From Tiliqua scincoides (taxonomy: Eukaryota; Chordata; Lepidosauria; Squamata; Scincidae), in NCBI RefSeq assembly GCF_035046505.1, contig NC_089825.1, positions 4,661,063 through 4,725,062 of the forward strand: a stretch of DNA of 64,000 bases. The letters are read 5' to 3'. Both the position numbers and the translations under genes were made by a program. The notes under the pieces were generated by a model. That model saw only the letters and a list, made by a program, of their open reading frames with translations. It did no database searches and was not told the DNA's origin. Every line of letters starts with the position of its first letter. Position 1 is the first letter of the stretch. Below are positions 55,218 to 64,000 of the stretch, in pieces.

Positions 55218-57062
55218 ACTTTATTTCTATCCCGCCCTTCTCCCTAAAGGGACCCAGGGCAGCTTACAACATATTAAAAACCAAATTAAAACATAATTTA
55301 ACAGCAGATAAAAACATATTAAAAATACATTAACAGAAACCATAAAAACAGTAGACAGATAAAAGTCAGAATAAAAAAGAGCATAAAACAGCAGTTCATG
55401 GAGGAATCAGGCCTGTAAAAAAGCAACTAAAAGATGTATAAAAGATGTTAAAAAGGCCATGAAGTCAGAAGGCTTGTTTAAACAGCACGGTCTTCAGGCC
55501 TCCCCGAAAAGTCTCAGGAGAGGGAGCCATTCTCAAGTCAAGGGGAAGGGAGTTCCATAGCATTGGTGCCACTACTGAGAAGGCCCTATTTCTTGCCACC
55601 GCCCCACGTACCTCCTTAGGCGGCGGCACTTGTAAAAAGGCCTTCTCTGATGACCTGAGAGAACGAGCCGGATTGTATGGGAGCAGGCGATCTCTAAGAT
55701 ACCCTGGCCCAGAGCAGTATAGGGCTTTAAAGGTCAAAACCAGCACCTTGAATTGGGCCCGGAAACAAATGGGTAGCCAGTGCAGCTGCTGGAGAAGCAG
55801 GCTGACAGAGTCAAACCGCCTAGCTCCAGTGACCACAAGGGCCGCCGCATTCTGCACTAATTGCAGTTTCCGAACCATCTTCAGGGGAAGCCCCACATAG
55901 AGCACGTTACAATAATCTAACCTCGATGTCACTGAGGCATGGATCACCGTGGCCAGGTCTGCACGATCCAAGTACGGACGCAGCTGGTGCACCAGCCAAA
56001 GCTGAGCGAAGGCCCCCCTAGCCACAGCCACCACCTGGGAATCCAGGAGCAGCTGCGAGTCCAGGTTGACCCCCAAGCTGCAGACCTGCTCCTTCAGAGG
56101 GAGTGCAACCCCAATCACAGCAAGCTGATAATCCAGCACCTGCATCGAGGATTTCTGAACCAGGAGAGCCTCTGTCTTATCCGGATTTAATTTCAGCTTG
56201 TTAGCCCCCATCCAGATCCTCACTGCTTCCAGACAGTGCTCCAGGCCCTCAACCATCACCCTAGAGTCTGGAGGAAAGGAGAGATAAAGCTGGATGTCAT
56301 CAGCATATTGATGACACCCCACTCCGAACCCCCAGATGACCTCTCCCAGCAGTTTCATGTAGATATTAAATAGCATGGGGGCAGAATTGAACCCTGCGGC
56401 ACCCCGCACCTCAAGGGCCAGGATGTCGAACAGGCATCCACCAGCACCACCATCTGGGACTGATCTTCCAAGTAGGAGTGGAACCACTGCAAAGCAGTGC
56501 CTCCAACTCCCAACTCGGCCAATCGGCCCAGAACGATACCATGGTCGATGGTATCGAAAGCCACCAAGAGGTCCAGCAGGACCAACAGGGACGCACTCCC
56601 CCTGTCCAGTCCCCGGCATAGGTCATCCACCAAGGCTACCAAGGCAGTTTCCGTCCCACAGCCCAGCCTGAAACCAGATTGAAAAGGATCCAGATAATCC
56701 GCTTCATCCAAGACCCTCTGGAGTTGGGCCGCCACCACCCACTCAATTACCTTGCCCAAAAACGGAATGTTGGAGACTGGCCGGTAGTTATCCAACACAG
56801 TGGAATCCAGGGAGGGCTTCTTCAGGAGGGGGCAAACCACTGCCCACTTCAAAGCAAGTGGCAACGTCCCCTCCACCAAGGAAGAGTTGACCACCCTCCC
56901 CGTCCACTCAGCCAGTCCACCCCGGGCAGCTCTTATCAGCCAAGCTGGGCAAGGGTCAAACAGGCAGGCAGACGGCAGGCAGACGGTCACACTCCAAAGG
57001 AGTCTGTCCACATCCTCAGGCTGTACAAGCTGAAAAGAATCCCACAACACTGGACTTGTTAG
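55167..57062 (-). mobile_element. L2-clade LINE, 5'-truncated, most of RT present
   Basis: Minus-strand L2 element. It ends in a (TTA)n tail (55167-55215) and the 3' signature GGCAGCTTACAAC (complement side 55258-55270). The RT is read in two frames: 56355-57176 gives DNYRPVSNIPFLGKVIE, DPFQSGFRLGCGTETAL, LLDLLVAFDTIDHGIVL and CGVPQGSILPP; 55465-56619 gives LFNIYMKLLGEVIWGFGVGCHQYADDIQLY and the C-terminus LQQLHWLPICFRAQFKVLVLTFKAL...PSPETFRGGLKTVLFKQAF. A frameshift near 56370 separates them. Catalytic YADD complement is at 56296-56307. The VAFDTIDH and YADDIQLY forms are typical of the L2 clade. Confidence 0.95.
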
Positions 57063-57151
57063 TCCATCATTAAGAGGGGAAAAAATGCAGCTAAATTGTA
57101 AGCATGTGTAGGTATTTTTATGCGAACTTATTTTTCTGTATCTGCCTAAAC

Positions 57152-58215
57152 TGGTGGTTCTCAAACTGTTTAGCACTGGGACCCACTTTTTAGAATGACA
57201 ATCCGTTGGGACCCACCAGAAGTGATGTCATTAACCTGGAAGTGATGCCATAGCCAGAAGTGATATCAATTTAGGCTTCAAACCTAATCCACGAACAAGC
57301 AAAAGAGTTGTGTGGCTGAGGGGGGATCACTGGTACCGCATGTCCTGGGCAGCACTCTGTGCCACCCCGCAGGTTGTACCCCCTCACTCAGGCAACCACG
57401 CCGAGACTGGCCCCGCCCATTTCTTCCAAAGCAGGTGGCGTTGCTCTGAGGTGTGCCGCTGTGCTGAGATGACCTGTGGCTGCAACAGAGGCTACAGCTA
57501 GTCTCAGATGAAGTGGCTGCCTGCACTCCCAGCAGGAAGTGACTGTGCTGAGCGTGACTCTAGGGCTGGTGGGCAGGAGAACCTGCTCACCCCCTCCACA
57601 GTCACGCTCGGCCTGGTCACCGGGAGCGAAGCTGGCCACTTCTCCTGCACCAGCTGACTTTGCTCCCAGCAACTGCGCTGCGACTGGCTGCGGAGGCAGC
57701 GTGCGTGTTTTCCTGCCCACCCACCCCCCAGTCCTGCTTGGAGTGACTCCGGCCTCACCCCAAGCATTCCAGAAGCGATTGCTGTGATGTCACGATGTCG
57801 CCACAATTACTTCCAGGGCAGCCGGGTGGGGGCAGCATTTGGGGTGTGTGTCTCAGGGTGGCCGGACCAGCCACTACGCCTCTGAGCCAAAAGTCCCCTT
57901 ACACAGGGCACTCATGCTGTGATTTTGCAGAGCTCGTAATTCAAACATTCCAGCTTGGAAGCCAAACTCGGATGCTCACTTGGATCCTTCTCCAACCATA
58001 CAGGCCTCCCCCATTCCAGCATCCCATATTTCCACCAATTCAGGGCAGAGCATCATACCTCTCTCTCGCCGGGAGCCCACCGTGTCCATCAGCTCTGTAC
58101 CCTGTATTTTCAGCACCGTATTTTCAAAGGCAACTAAGCTAAGTGCTAGACAACCCACCTGAAATGGCCTCGTGCCCCACCTAGTGGGTCCTGACCCACA
58201 GTTTGAGAAATGCCG
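57152..58215. mobile_element. Long hAT non-autonomous element, 1064 bp, GC-rich inside
   Basis: Left terminus TGGTGGTTCTCAAACTG then GGGACCCACTTTTTAGAATG and AGAAGTGATGTCATTAACC; right terminus GACCCACAGTTTGAGAAATG. Flanks GCCTAAAC and GCCTAGAT match 6 of 8. Same ends as 36250-36813, but the middle (about 57280-58140) is GC-rich, not AT-rich. No transposase; frames of 100-115 codons show no domain. Confidence 0.8.
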
Positions 58216-59178
58216 GCCTAGATCTTGAAAGAAGAACTTTCAAATTTGAAAACCAAGGTAAGAGGCAACAACAAGGTCACTCACTCGTTATCAGTTTTAA
58301 GATGAATGATGAAGAAAATTAACAAAAAACCCCATGATCATCCTTTTGATACTGATTGAGAAATGATCACTGAACCTTGCCCTCTTAAATGATAGTTGCA
58401 GTCAAGAACAGAAAAGCTTGGGGGGGGGGGGTGAGTCCAGTTCAGAAAAATACGTTGGGCATAAAATCCTCACCCATGATTCACAATAAAGCATCAGGTC
58501 ATGGGTGTGCAGTGCAGGCCAAATGTCTCTAGACCTCTAGGCTGCAATAAGTGTCCTCTTCTCTCCCCCCCCCCCATACCCTATGCTTGGGTTCTGTGTC
58601 TCCCTCTGTGGGAAGAAAGCAGCTTACAATGAAAAGGGTAATTCTGAACAGGGAAAAAAAAATGACAAGAAGGGGAAGGAAGAAGCGGCTCCACTCCCTG
58701 GCACCCATCTGCTCCTAGCTGCAGCCACTAACGCTGCTTTCCAATTAAAAACAAGGAACTGAAGACTATGCATCTCCAAGATTCAACACGTGTCACGTTT
58801 TCACTCTGATGTTCTCATGCGCCCGCAGAGACCTGCACGGCTTGGCCTTCATACCACTCCTGAAAGCAACTGAACGCATTGTTTCCACTTAAAAGAAAAA
58901 AAAAAATGTATTTCTCATTGCTAATAATAGCAGGCTTTAGGGCCCATTTCTTTTTTAAGAAAACAAGTGCAGGATTTAAATACAGGATCCCTTTCAACAT
59001 GGATTCTTCTCAGGGGTAGGCTGACTGGTTGAAATATTTAAATAACAGCTGAGTAAACAGAGCAGGAGCACGAAGGGGGTGGTGGAATCCTTGTGCCTGC
59101 AAAAAATGGGTCCCACAGGAGTTCTGTGGGACATCAGGCAGAGATGAGGCAGAAGACAACCCAGCACCCTAAAAAGAC
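58216..59178. other. No gene recognised
   Basis: Homopolymer runs (G 58421-58430, C 58566-58575, A near 58650 and 58896). No exon supported. Confidence 0.35.
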
Positions 59179-59186
59179 TATGCAAG

Positions 59187-59407
59187 CAGTGGCATAGCTA
59201 GAGGGGGTGCAAAGCACTAAGTTTTGCAGGGAGCCTCATCGGAGTGAGCAAGCAGCCTTCTCCCCTCCCCTTTGGAGCCATTCCAGGCATACTTCTCCAT
59301 TTTGCTCCCCCCCCCCACCTGGAATGCCTTGGAAAGGGAGGGGGCCCTTGCATGCTGCAGTGAGGCTCCTTGTGAACTACTTTGCATCACCTCTAGCTAC
59401 ACCACTG
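59187..59407. mobile_element. hAT MITE
   Basis: CAGTGGCATAGCTAGAGGGGG to CACCTCTAGCTACACCACTG. No perfect 8-bp duplication, though GCAAG occurs at both edges. Same family as 54351-54573. Confidence 0.9.
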
Positions 59408-59595
59408 CAAGCAAAATGCAAATAAAGTGGGGGGCGATAGGGACACAATGACTTGTTCCAAAGAGAAGTTGTCATCTTTTTCAAATTGCAGTTGCAGGAT
59501 GAGTCCACTTTGGATCAGAACCACAGGGACAGGGTGAAAGGGATCTAGCCCTCTGCCTGCAGACTGGTCCCTGAAGCTAAATTGTCTGCATAGAG

Positions 59596-59705
59596 GAACA
59601 CTTTATTTATTTTAAAAAAAAATTATCCCACCTTTCTACTGCACATTGAGGCACCTAAGGGGGTTTACAACAGTAAAAACAAGCACAGCTTACAAGCACA
59701 ATTAT
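59596..59705 (-). mobile_element. L2-type LINE 3' scrap
   Basis: CACTTTATTTATTTT...ATTATCCCACCTTTCTACTG and GGGTTTACAACAGTAAAAAC follow the L2 3' layout on the minus strand. Confidence 0.65.
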
Positions 59706-60049
59706 CTGACTGCAAGTTTTTCTCTCCTGAGCTAATGGCAGCATGGAGGGGATTCAAATGGGAGCTGTGGCATGCTTGGGAAGAACAGAGTGCAACAACC
59801 CTGATTCAAGTCTCTCCATCCCCTGTAGCTACCATTGGAAGAAGAAACAGCTATCAGGGCAGACAGCCTCGGGGTGGGGAAGATTTAGACTGGGAAAGTA
59901 GCACAGGGGTCCAACCCCCTTTCTGCTTCAATAAAAATCAAAGCCCCCCACACCATGGTTACTTTGTAGTGTGCAAACACAGAGAAAGTACCTGTCCCAG
60001 AGGCCCAACCTAATCATCATTGGATTTTTATTCGAGGCTTCCTCCAACA

Positions 60050-60156
60050 AGATCATGGCAGAATTCATGGGTGTGTCTAGTTTACCCTCGCAACAACCTT
60101 GTGAGGTGGCTCAAGCTGAAAGAGAGCAACTGGACTGAGGTCAGCCAGTAACCCTC
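60050..60156. mobile_element. Old MIR/L2-like remnant (probable)
   Basis: TTACCCTCGCAACAACCTTGTGAGGT (60081-60106) matches the MIR/L2 core order; followed by GGTCAGCCAGTAACC. Confidence 0.45.
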
Positions 60157-60159
60157 TTA

Positions 60160-60339
60160 GGGCCCAATCCTATCCAAATTTCCAGCACCGGTGCAACTAC
60201 AATGCAGCCCCCACAGTAAGGGGACAAATGTTCCCATACCTTGAGGAGGCCTCTGTGACTGCCTCCCCACCACAGGATGCAGTGCATGCCCCATTGGCAC
60301 AGCTGCACCGGCACTGGAAAATTGGATAGGATTGGGTCC
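60160..60339. mobile_element. Harbinger-like MITE with TTA duplication
   Basis: GGGCCCAATCCTATCCAAAT and TTGGATAGGATTGGGTCC. TTA at 60157-60159 and 60340-60342. It shares GCAGCCCCCACAGTAAGGGG-type inner arms with 29064-29242, in opposite orientation. Confidence 0.85.
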
Positions 60340-60342
60340 TTA

Positions 60343-61330
60343 GCTGAGTAGGACTATTATTTTTTAAAACCAATTATTTTGAAAGGTGTTTATGAATAAA
60401 ATGCATACATCAGGATTAAAAACAGGAAAATAACCTATTAACCACATACAGTTGCAAGCTGTGTGCTTGTTAATGAAATGCTTATTTTCAGTGGGTTACC
60501 AGCTGCGTCTGGGAGTTTGATTCCAGTTTCCAGTGTTAGGAAAATCTAGTCACTGCACACAAAACAGCCAAGGAATTTGTTCACCAGGATCTTCTGCAAT
60601 AATGGAAGAAACTCTGATTGTGGAGAGGGAAGTGCCCATGTTCTGTATAGAAATAGATATAAAGACAGAGCCAGTCAAGAGAGGAACTTGCTCTGAGAAG
60701 ATCATCTTGTTTTTGCATACAGAAAATCCAAGGTATCTCCAAGTAAGAGAGAAATTTCTCTCTCAACCTTTTCAAAGTTGTTGTAGTTAATGCCAACAAA
60801 GTTTAGTTCAATAGTGGTCTTCGTTACAAAGAATTTGCTATCTAAGTTTTGGCAGGAGCCCTAGCCAGCCACAGAAGAAGAGATGCATGGAAGCAAATGC
60901 AATGGCATGTTCTATTTGCTAGTCAACAGAAACTAACTCCAGAGGACAACTTTATCATGTTGATGTGTTGTACTCAAAGAAAGTGCATTGAAATTAATGG
61001 GATGCACTTTTGTTGTGACCAGCTTTTATCACTGATTGTAATTGTGCTTAATCAGAATTTACTTTCTTTGCACAGGGACCAATTTTAGGAATCCTAGTTT
61101 CTTGCACTGGTTCTGACCAAGTGGTACTTGCCAATTTCACTTCAGTCCTATGGTTTTGTTATGGGTATGCTTCTAGGTGCCCTTAATGAAGGACAAAAAC
61201 AAGCCCCTTACTGGTGAAACTGACAAGGGTTTTGCCCAATCTTCTTAGTTTCACCAGACAGGCAAGGGTGAAGGACATGGCACTGGGGCAGGTAATAGGG
61301 AAGTGGCTGTCAGGTTGTCACACTGCCAGC
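60343..61330. other. No gene recognised
   Basis: Mixed, partly AT-rich. The open frame at 60533-60790 has no domain. Confidence 0.35.
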
Positions 61331-61471
61331 AGCAACTGTTACCCTGCACATGCCTGATCTCAGAAGCTAAGCAGGGTCAGGCCTGGTTAGTACTTGGATG
61401 GGAGACCACTCGGGAATACCAGGTGCTGTAGGCTTATACCATGGTCTTTTGAGACTGAAGGTTGCCATCCA
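61331..61471 (+). mobile_element. 5S rRNA-derived SINE with internal 5S deletion
   Basis: AGCAACTGTTACCCTGCACA at the 5' end. The CTTGTCTGAT segment is missing (CCTGATCTCAGAAGC). A box, intermediate element and C box follow, then the tail TATACCATGGTCTTTTGAGAC. A further 5S-like scrap (AAGCTAAGCAGGATCAG... GGATGGGAGACC) lies at 61533-61566. Confidence 0.92.
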
Positions 61472-61692
61472 TTTAGCAGCTGTGTTGAAACAGACCAGCA
61501 TCTTGAGGTTGAGCCATTGCCTTGCCTAAAAAAGCTAAGCAGGATCAGCTGCCTGGATGGGAGACCCGTGGAGTGTGGGGGAGTCAGCTGTCAAAAAAAC
61601 CTGGACAGTATCTTTGAGAAGCTGGTCTGAAGTTTGGTTGCAGCTGCCCGAGAGAGCACGGAAAGTGCAAGAGCCAACAACCAGGAGGATAA

Positions 61693-62048
61693 TGAAGAGT
61701 GTTGCGAGAGTTAGGACAGACAGAAGAAAATATTTCTTTACCCAGCATGGAATTAGTTTGTGAAACTCCTTGCCACAGGAAGTAGTGATGGCATCTTGCC
61801 TGGATGCCTTTAAGAGGGGATTGGACAAATTTCTGGAGGAAAAGTTCATTACTGGTTACAGGTCATGTTAGGTTTGTGCAAGGTAGAGGTAGGCTACCTC
61901 TGATTGCCAGATGCAGGGGAGGGCATCAGGATGCAGGTTGTGTTGTCTTGTGTGCTTGTGGGCATTGGTGGGCCACTGTGAAATACAGGAAGCTAGACTA
62001 GATGGGCCCTTGGCCTGATGCAGCAGGGCTCTACTTATGTTCTTATGA
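61693..62048 (+). mobile_element. Older CR1 3' end
   Basis: The codons VRTDRRKYFFTQHGI (61710-61755), then LPQEVVMASCLDAFKRGLDKFLEEKFITGYRSC, followed by the 3'UTR and TACTTATGTTCTTATG at 62033-62048. Confidence 0.92.
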
Positions 62049-62159
62049 CTGCACAATGAAGGGAAACACCTGGAGAAATGGAGGTTCTGTGAGATAGTCT
62101 CTTGGAATAATACTTGTCAAAAAAAACTAATTGGAAAAAGGAGTTATGTTCAGTCTGCC

Positions 62160-62220
62160 TATGTAAACTGCCTTGAGTCTACTGAGGATGATGGTATCTA
62201 AATATAATAAATTAAGTACA
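62160..62220 (+). mobile_element. L2-like tail scrap (probable)
   Basis: TATGTAAACTGCCTTGAGTC and GTATCTAAATATAATAAAT resemble the common LINE/SINE 3' end AAACCGCCTTGA...TATATAAATA seen at 52555-52612. Confidence 0.5.
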
Positions 62221-62283
62221 GTCTGAGTCTAGTTCCTGGGTAGTGTAACTGGGAGTGTAGTGGCAGTGTAGGCGTCATAAGGG

Positions 62284-62536
62284 CAGTGGTGTAGCTAGAG
62301 GGGGTGCAAAACACTAAATTTTGCAGAGAGCCTCACCACAGTGTGCAAGCGGCCCCTCCCCTTCAGAGCCATGGGAGCAAAATGGAGGCGAATGCCAGAG
62401 AAGACCCAAAGAAGAGGCAAATATCTGTTTTGCACCCTCTGCCTAGAATGGCTCAGAAGGGGAGGGACTGCTTGCATGCTTTGGTGAGTCTCCCTGCAAA
62501 ACTTAGTGCTTTGCACCCCTTCTAGCTACGCCACTG
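62284..62536. mobile_element. hAT MITE
   Basis: CAGTGGTGTAGCTAGAGGG to CCCCTTCTAGCTACGCCACTG. Flanks CATAAGGG and GGTGAGGG match 5 of 8. 253 bp. Confidence 0.9.
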
Positions 62537-62627
62537 GGTGAGGGTTGCATCTGAGTGTGGTGACTCAATGGGAAATCTGTATGTTCTCAGACAAGCCCCC
62601 CCCCCCCCCAATCTTGGTGCTGACTCA

Positions 62628-62718
62628 CAGCCCAATCCTATCCCCACTTTCCTGGGAGTAAGCTCCATTGACTCTAATGGGACTTACTTCTGAGTAGACA
62701 TGCATAGGATTGGGCTCC
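62628..62718. mobile_element. Short palindromic MITE
   Basis: CAGCCCAATCCTATCCCCAC and TGCATAGGATTGGGCTC, with the centre AGCTCCATTGACTCTAATGGGACTT. Same family as 6862-6951. Confidence 0.65.
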
Positions 62719-63099
62719 TAACCTATGCAAAAATGAGAAACCCAGAGTTCGAACTGAACTTGAATTTCTCCAGTGGGGTTCCAGGGGAGTCACACCAGCA
62801 CCTGCCCGGCTGCAGACCTTTTCCTCAAGTGGTGGTGGACTCGCTGTGCTTCTTCAGTGGGAGAGTCACTCTGCACATGACCAGAGGCCTTCTCATGACA
62901 CATTCACATCTCTGAAGATAAGCAAAGAGGTGGTGATGGGGGGGGGGGGCTCAGATTCAAGCCCACCCCAGGCACAGCTGGTGGGGCCAGTTGGAGGGTT
63001 CACCCGTGGTGGTGGCGGGAATGGCACTCTGCACATGCTCAGAGGCCTCTCCATCATGTTGTGGCCTCAGATCGGAGCCCTCCCCTCCCGCTTGCTGAG

Positions 63100-63480
63100 A
63101 AGGGGCTGGAGAAGGAAAGGGAAGCCCTGCTGGCCCCCAGCACTCCCCAGCCCGGCTCGGCTCCAGGCGTGCCAGCGCAGGGACGGGGCGGGCCGGAGCC
63201 GGGCTGGGCGCAGCGGGAGGCAGGGAGGCGTCTCGCCGCAGGAGCAGCAGCGGAACTCTGCCGGGACCGGAGCGATGCGCTCCCCGCAGGACCCGAGGCG
63301 CGCCCGGTGAGGAGGACGGAGGGGGCGGCCAGGCGCTGCCCCCCAGCCGGCCCCATGGGGAGGCAGCGGGCCAGGCGCAGCAGCCCCGGAGCGCTCCCCA
63401 CCGCCCTCCTCCTGCTCCCTGTAAGTGGCCGGGGGCGAGGGAGGGGGAGACACTTGTCGGGGGGGGGATCGGGCTGTCCC
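63100..63480 (+). promoter_or_regulatory. CpG island, probable promoter and 5'UTR
   Basis: The only long GC- and CpG-dense block in the window, with an Sp1-type GGGGCGGG at 63185-63192 and many CG dinucleotides from about 63150 to 63480. No TATA box seen. It lies immediately upstream of a signal-peptide-like first exon on the plus strand. A short upstream frame (ATG 63275, stop 63308-63310, 11 codons) could act as a uORF if transcription starts before it. Confidence 0.75.
63355..63420 (+). CDS. Probable first coding exon: signal peptide of an unidentified secreted or membrane protein
   Basis: The ATG at 63355 sits in a strong context (CCCCATGG). The 22 codons encode MGRQRARRSSPGALPTALLLLP: a basic n-region (RQRARR) followed by a hydrophobic stretch (ALPTALLLLP), the layout of an N-terminal signal peptide. 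It is followed exactly by GTAAGT, the consensus splice donor (63421-63426), giving a phase-0 exon end. The surrounding frame is also open upstream, so a longer N-terminus is possible, but that part is low-complexity and lies in the CpG island. The gene's identity cannot be told from 22 residues; the other exons must lie to the right of the window. Confidence 0.6.
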
Positions 63481-63957
63481 ATCCCGGGGGGGCAGACCCC
63501 TAACTGGCATGGTGGGCAGTCTTTCCCCAGAGCTCACTGGTGGAAGTAGGGGTCTGTTCTCCCCCCAACCCCCACCGCCTGATTAATTTTAATTAATCCA
63601 ATTAATGTGATCAGATCTCGGGCTGGGGGGTGAAACTTGGGTAGAACTTGTAGCCCCCCCTTTGTCTCAGCCTGCATCCCATCCTTGGGTGCCAGGTGGA
63701 GAGCTTCCATCCAGGCACAGGAAAATCACACTGCACATGCTCAGAGGCACTCTTGTTTGAAGGTAGGTGGGGCATTCACACGTGGGACAAAGAAGGGTCT
63801 TCCTGAGACAGACTGAAACAGCACCCCCAGGGCTAAGCCCTGATGGAGCTGGACTAAGATCAGGGCACCCCCCCCCACTCATGTTCTCTGATTTTTAAAT
63901 AGCTCCTTCTGTACAAAGATAATGTCACATTCCCCCCTCCCCCAAGAAAATATTATG
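63421..63957 (+). other. Start of presumed intron 1
   Basis: Begins GTAAGTGGCC. CpG density fades after about 63500. TTTTAATTAATCCAATTAATG at 63586-63606 is AT-rich. No second exon seen before the window ends. Confidence 0.5.
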
Positions 63958-63958
63958 T

Positions 63959-63998
<40 letters not shown>

Positions 63999-64000
63999 TC
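63958..64000. repeat. (CTTT)n microsatellite
   Basis: About 10 units running to the end of the window; the true length is unknown. Confidence 0.97.

Larger units (their letters stand above)
62866..63748. repeat. Three-fold interspersed motif around the CpG island
   Basis: CACTCTGCACATG(A/C)(C/T)CAGAGGC occurs at 62866-62889, 63024-63047 and 63726-63748 (third copy CACACTGCACATGCTCAGAGGC), all in the same orientation, surrounded by different sequence. May be pieces of one local duplication or a repeated element. Confidence 0.6.

Noticed and set aside
55084-55333. Open frames with poly-Asn or poly-Ile
   Set aside because: Translation of the (AAT)n tail of the L2 element.
63067-63537. Antisense 142- and 156-codon frames in the CpG island
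   Set aside because: GC-rich DNA has few stops; Pro/Arg/Gly-rich products without domains, and the plus strand has the start and splice signals.

Overview
The window reads as non-coding chromosomal DNA of an amniote, most likely a squamate reptile (lizard or skink/gecko-type genome). The basis is the repeat mix: young CR1-clade LINEs whose 3' ends are TTCTTATG repeats, L2-clade LINEs ending in TTA/AAT repeats, a 5S rRNA-derived SINE, two tRNA-derived SINE families, and many short non-autonomous hAT, Harbinger-like and mariner-like elements. There are no bacterial-type operons, no CRISPR arrays and no true rRNA or tRNA genes. The species call is inference.

Layout. 1-4378 is a CR1 copy split by a younger CR1 (2071-3874) with a long open reverse-transcriptase frame. 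4493-5275 is an older CR1 split by an L2 fragment. 5276-13600 is mostly unannotatable DNA with a 5S SINE, old CR1/L2 remnants, a Harbinger-like MITE and a possible solo LTR. 13606-15067 is a large minus-strand CR1. 15-25 kb carries mariner-like and hAT MITEs, a nested hAT pair and two 5S SINEs. 25.9-28.6 kb carries CR1 3' ends arranged as dimers around a 25-bp spacer, plus a 464-bp hAT element with perfect target-site duplications. 29-36 kb has a Harbinger-like MITE, a 5S SINE, a hairpin-rich block and a CR1. 36.8-41.4 kb is nearly repeat-free as far as I can see. 41.4-50.9 kb is dense in nested elements, including a complete 477-bp retroposon with 15-bp duplications and two 3' ends of its presumed partner LINE. 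51-58 kb holds a tRNA-SINE, an L2 LINE with most of its reverse transcriptase, and a long hAT element. 58-62.8 kb has more MITEs and SINEs.

The one credible host gene is at the right edge. A GC- and CpG-rich block (about 63,100-63,480) contains a well-placed ATG, a 22-codon signal-peptide-like frame and a consensus splice donor (63,355-63,420, + strand). I read it as promoter plus first coding exon of a secreted or membrane protein whose remaining exons lie beyond the window.

The most interesting structure is a set of retroposons sharing one 3' tail: a 5S rRNA-derived SINE (five copies), a 477-bp non-autonomous retroposon (one complete, one partial) and a LINE with a C-terminal zinc-finger-like motif (two 3' fragments). 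Second is the CR1 3'-end dimer, present three times with a spacer that matches the ZNF143/STAF site ACTACAATTCCCAG. No new protein system was found.
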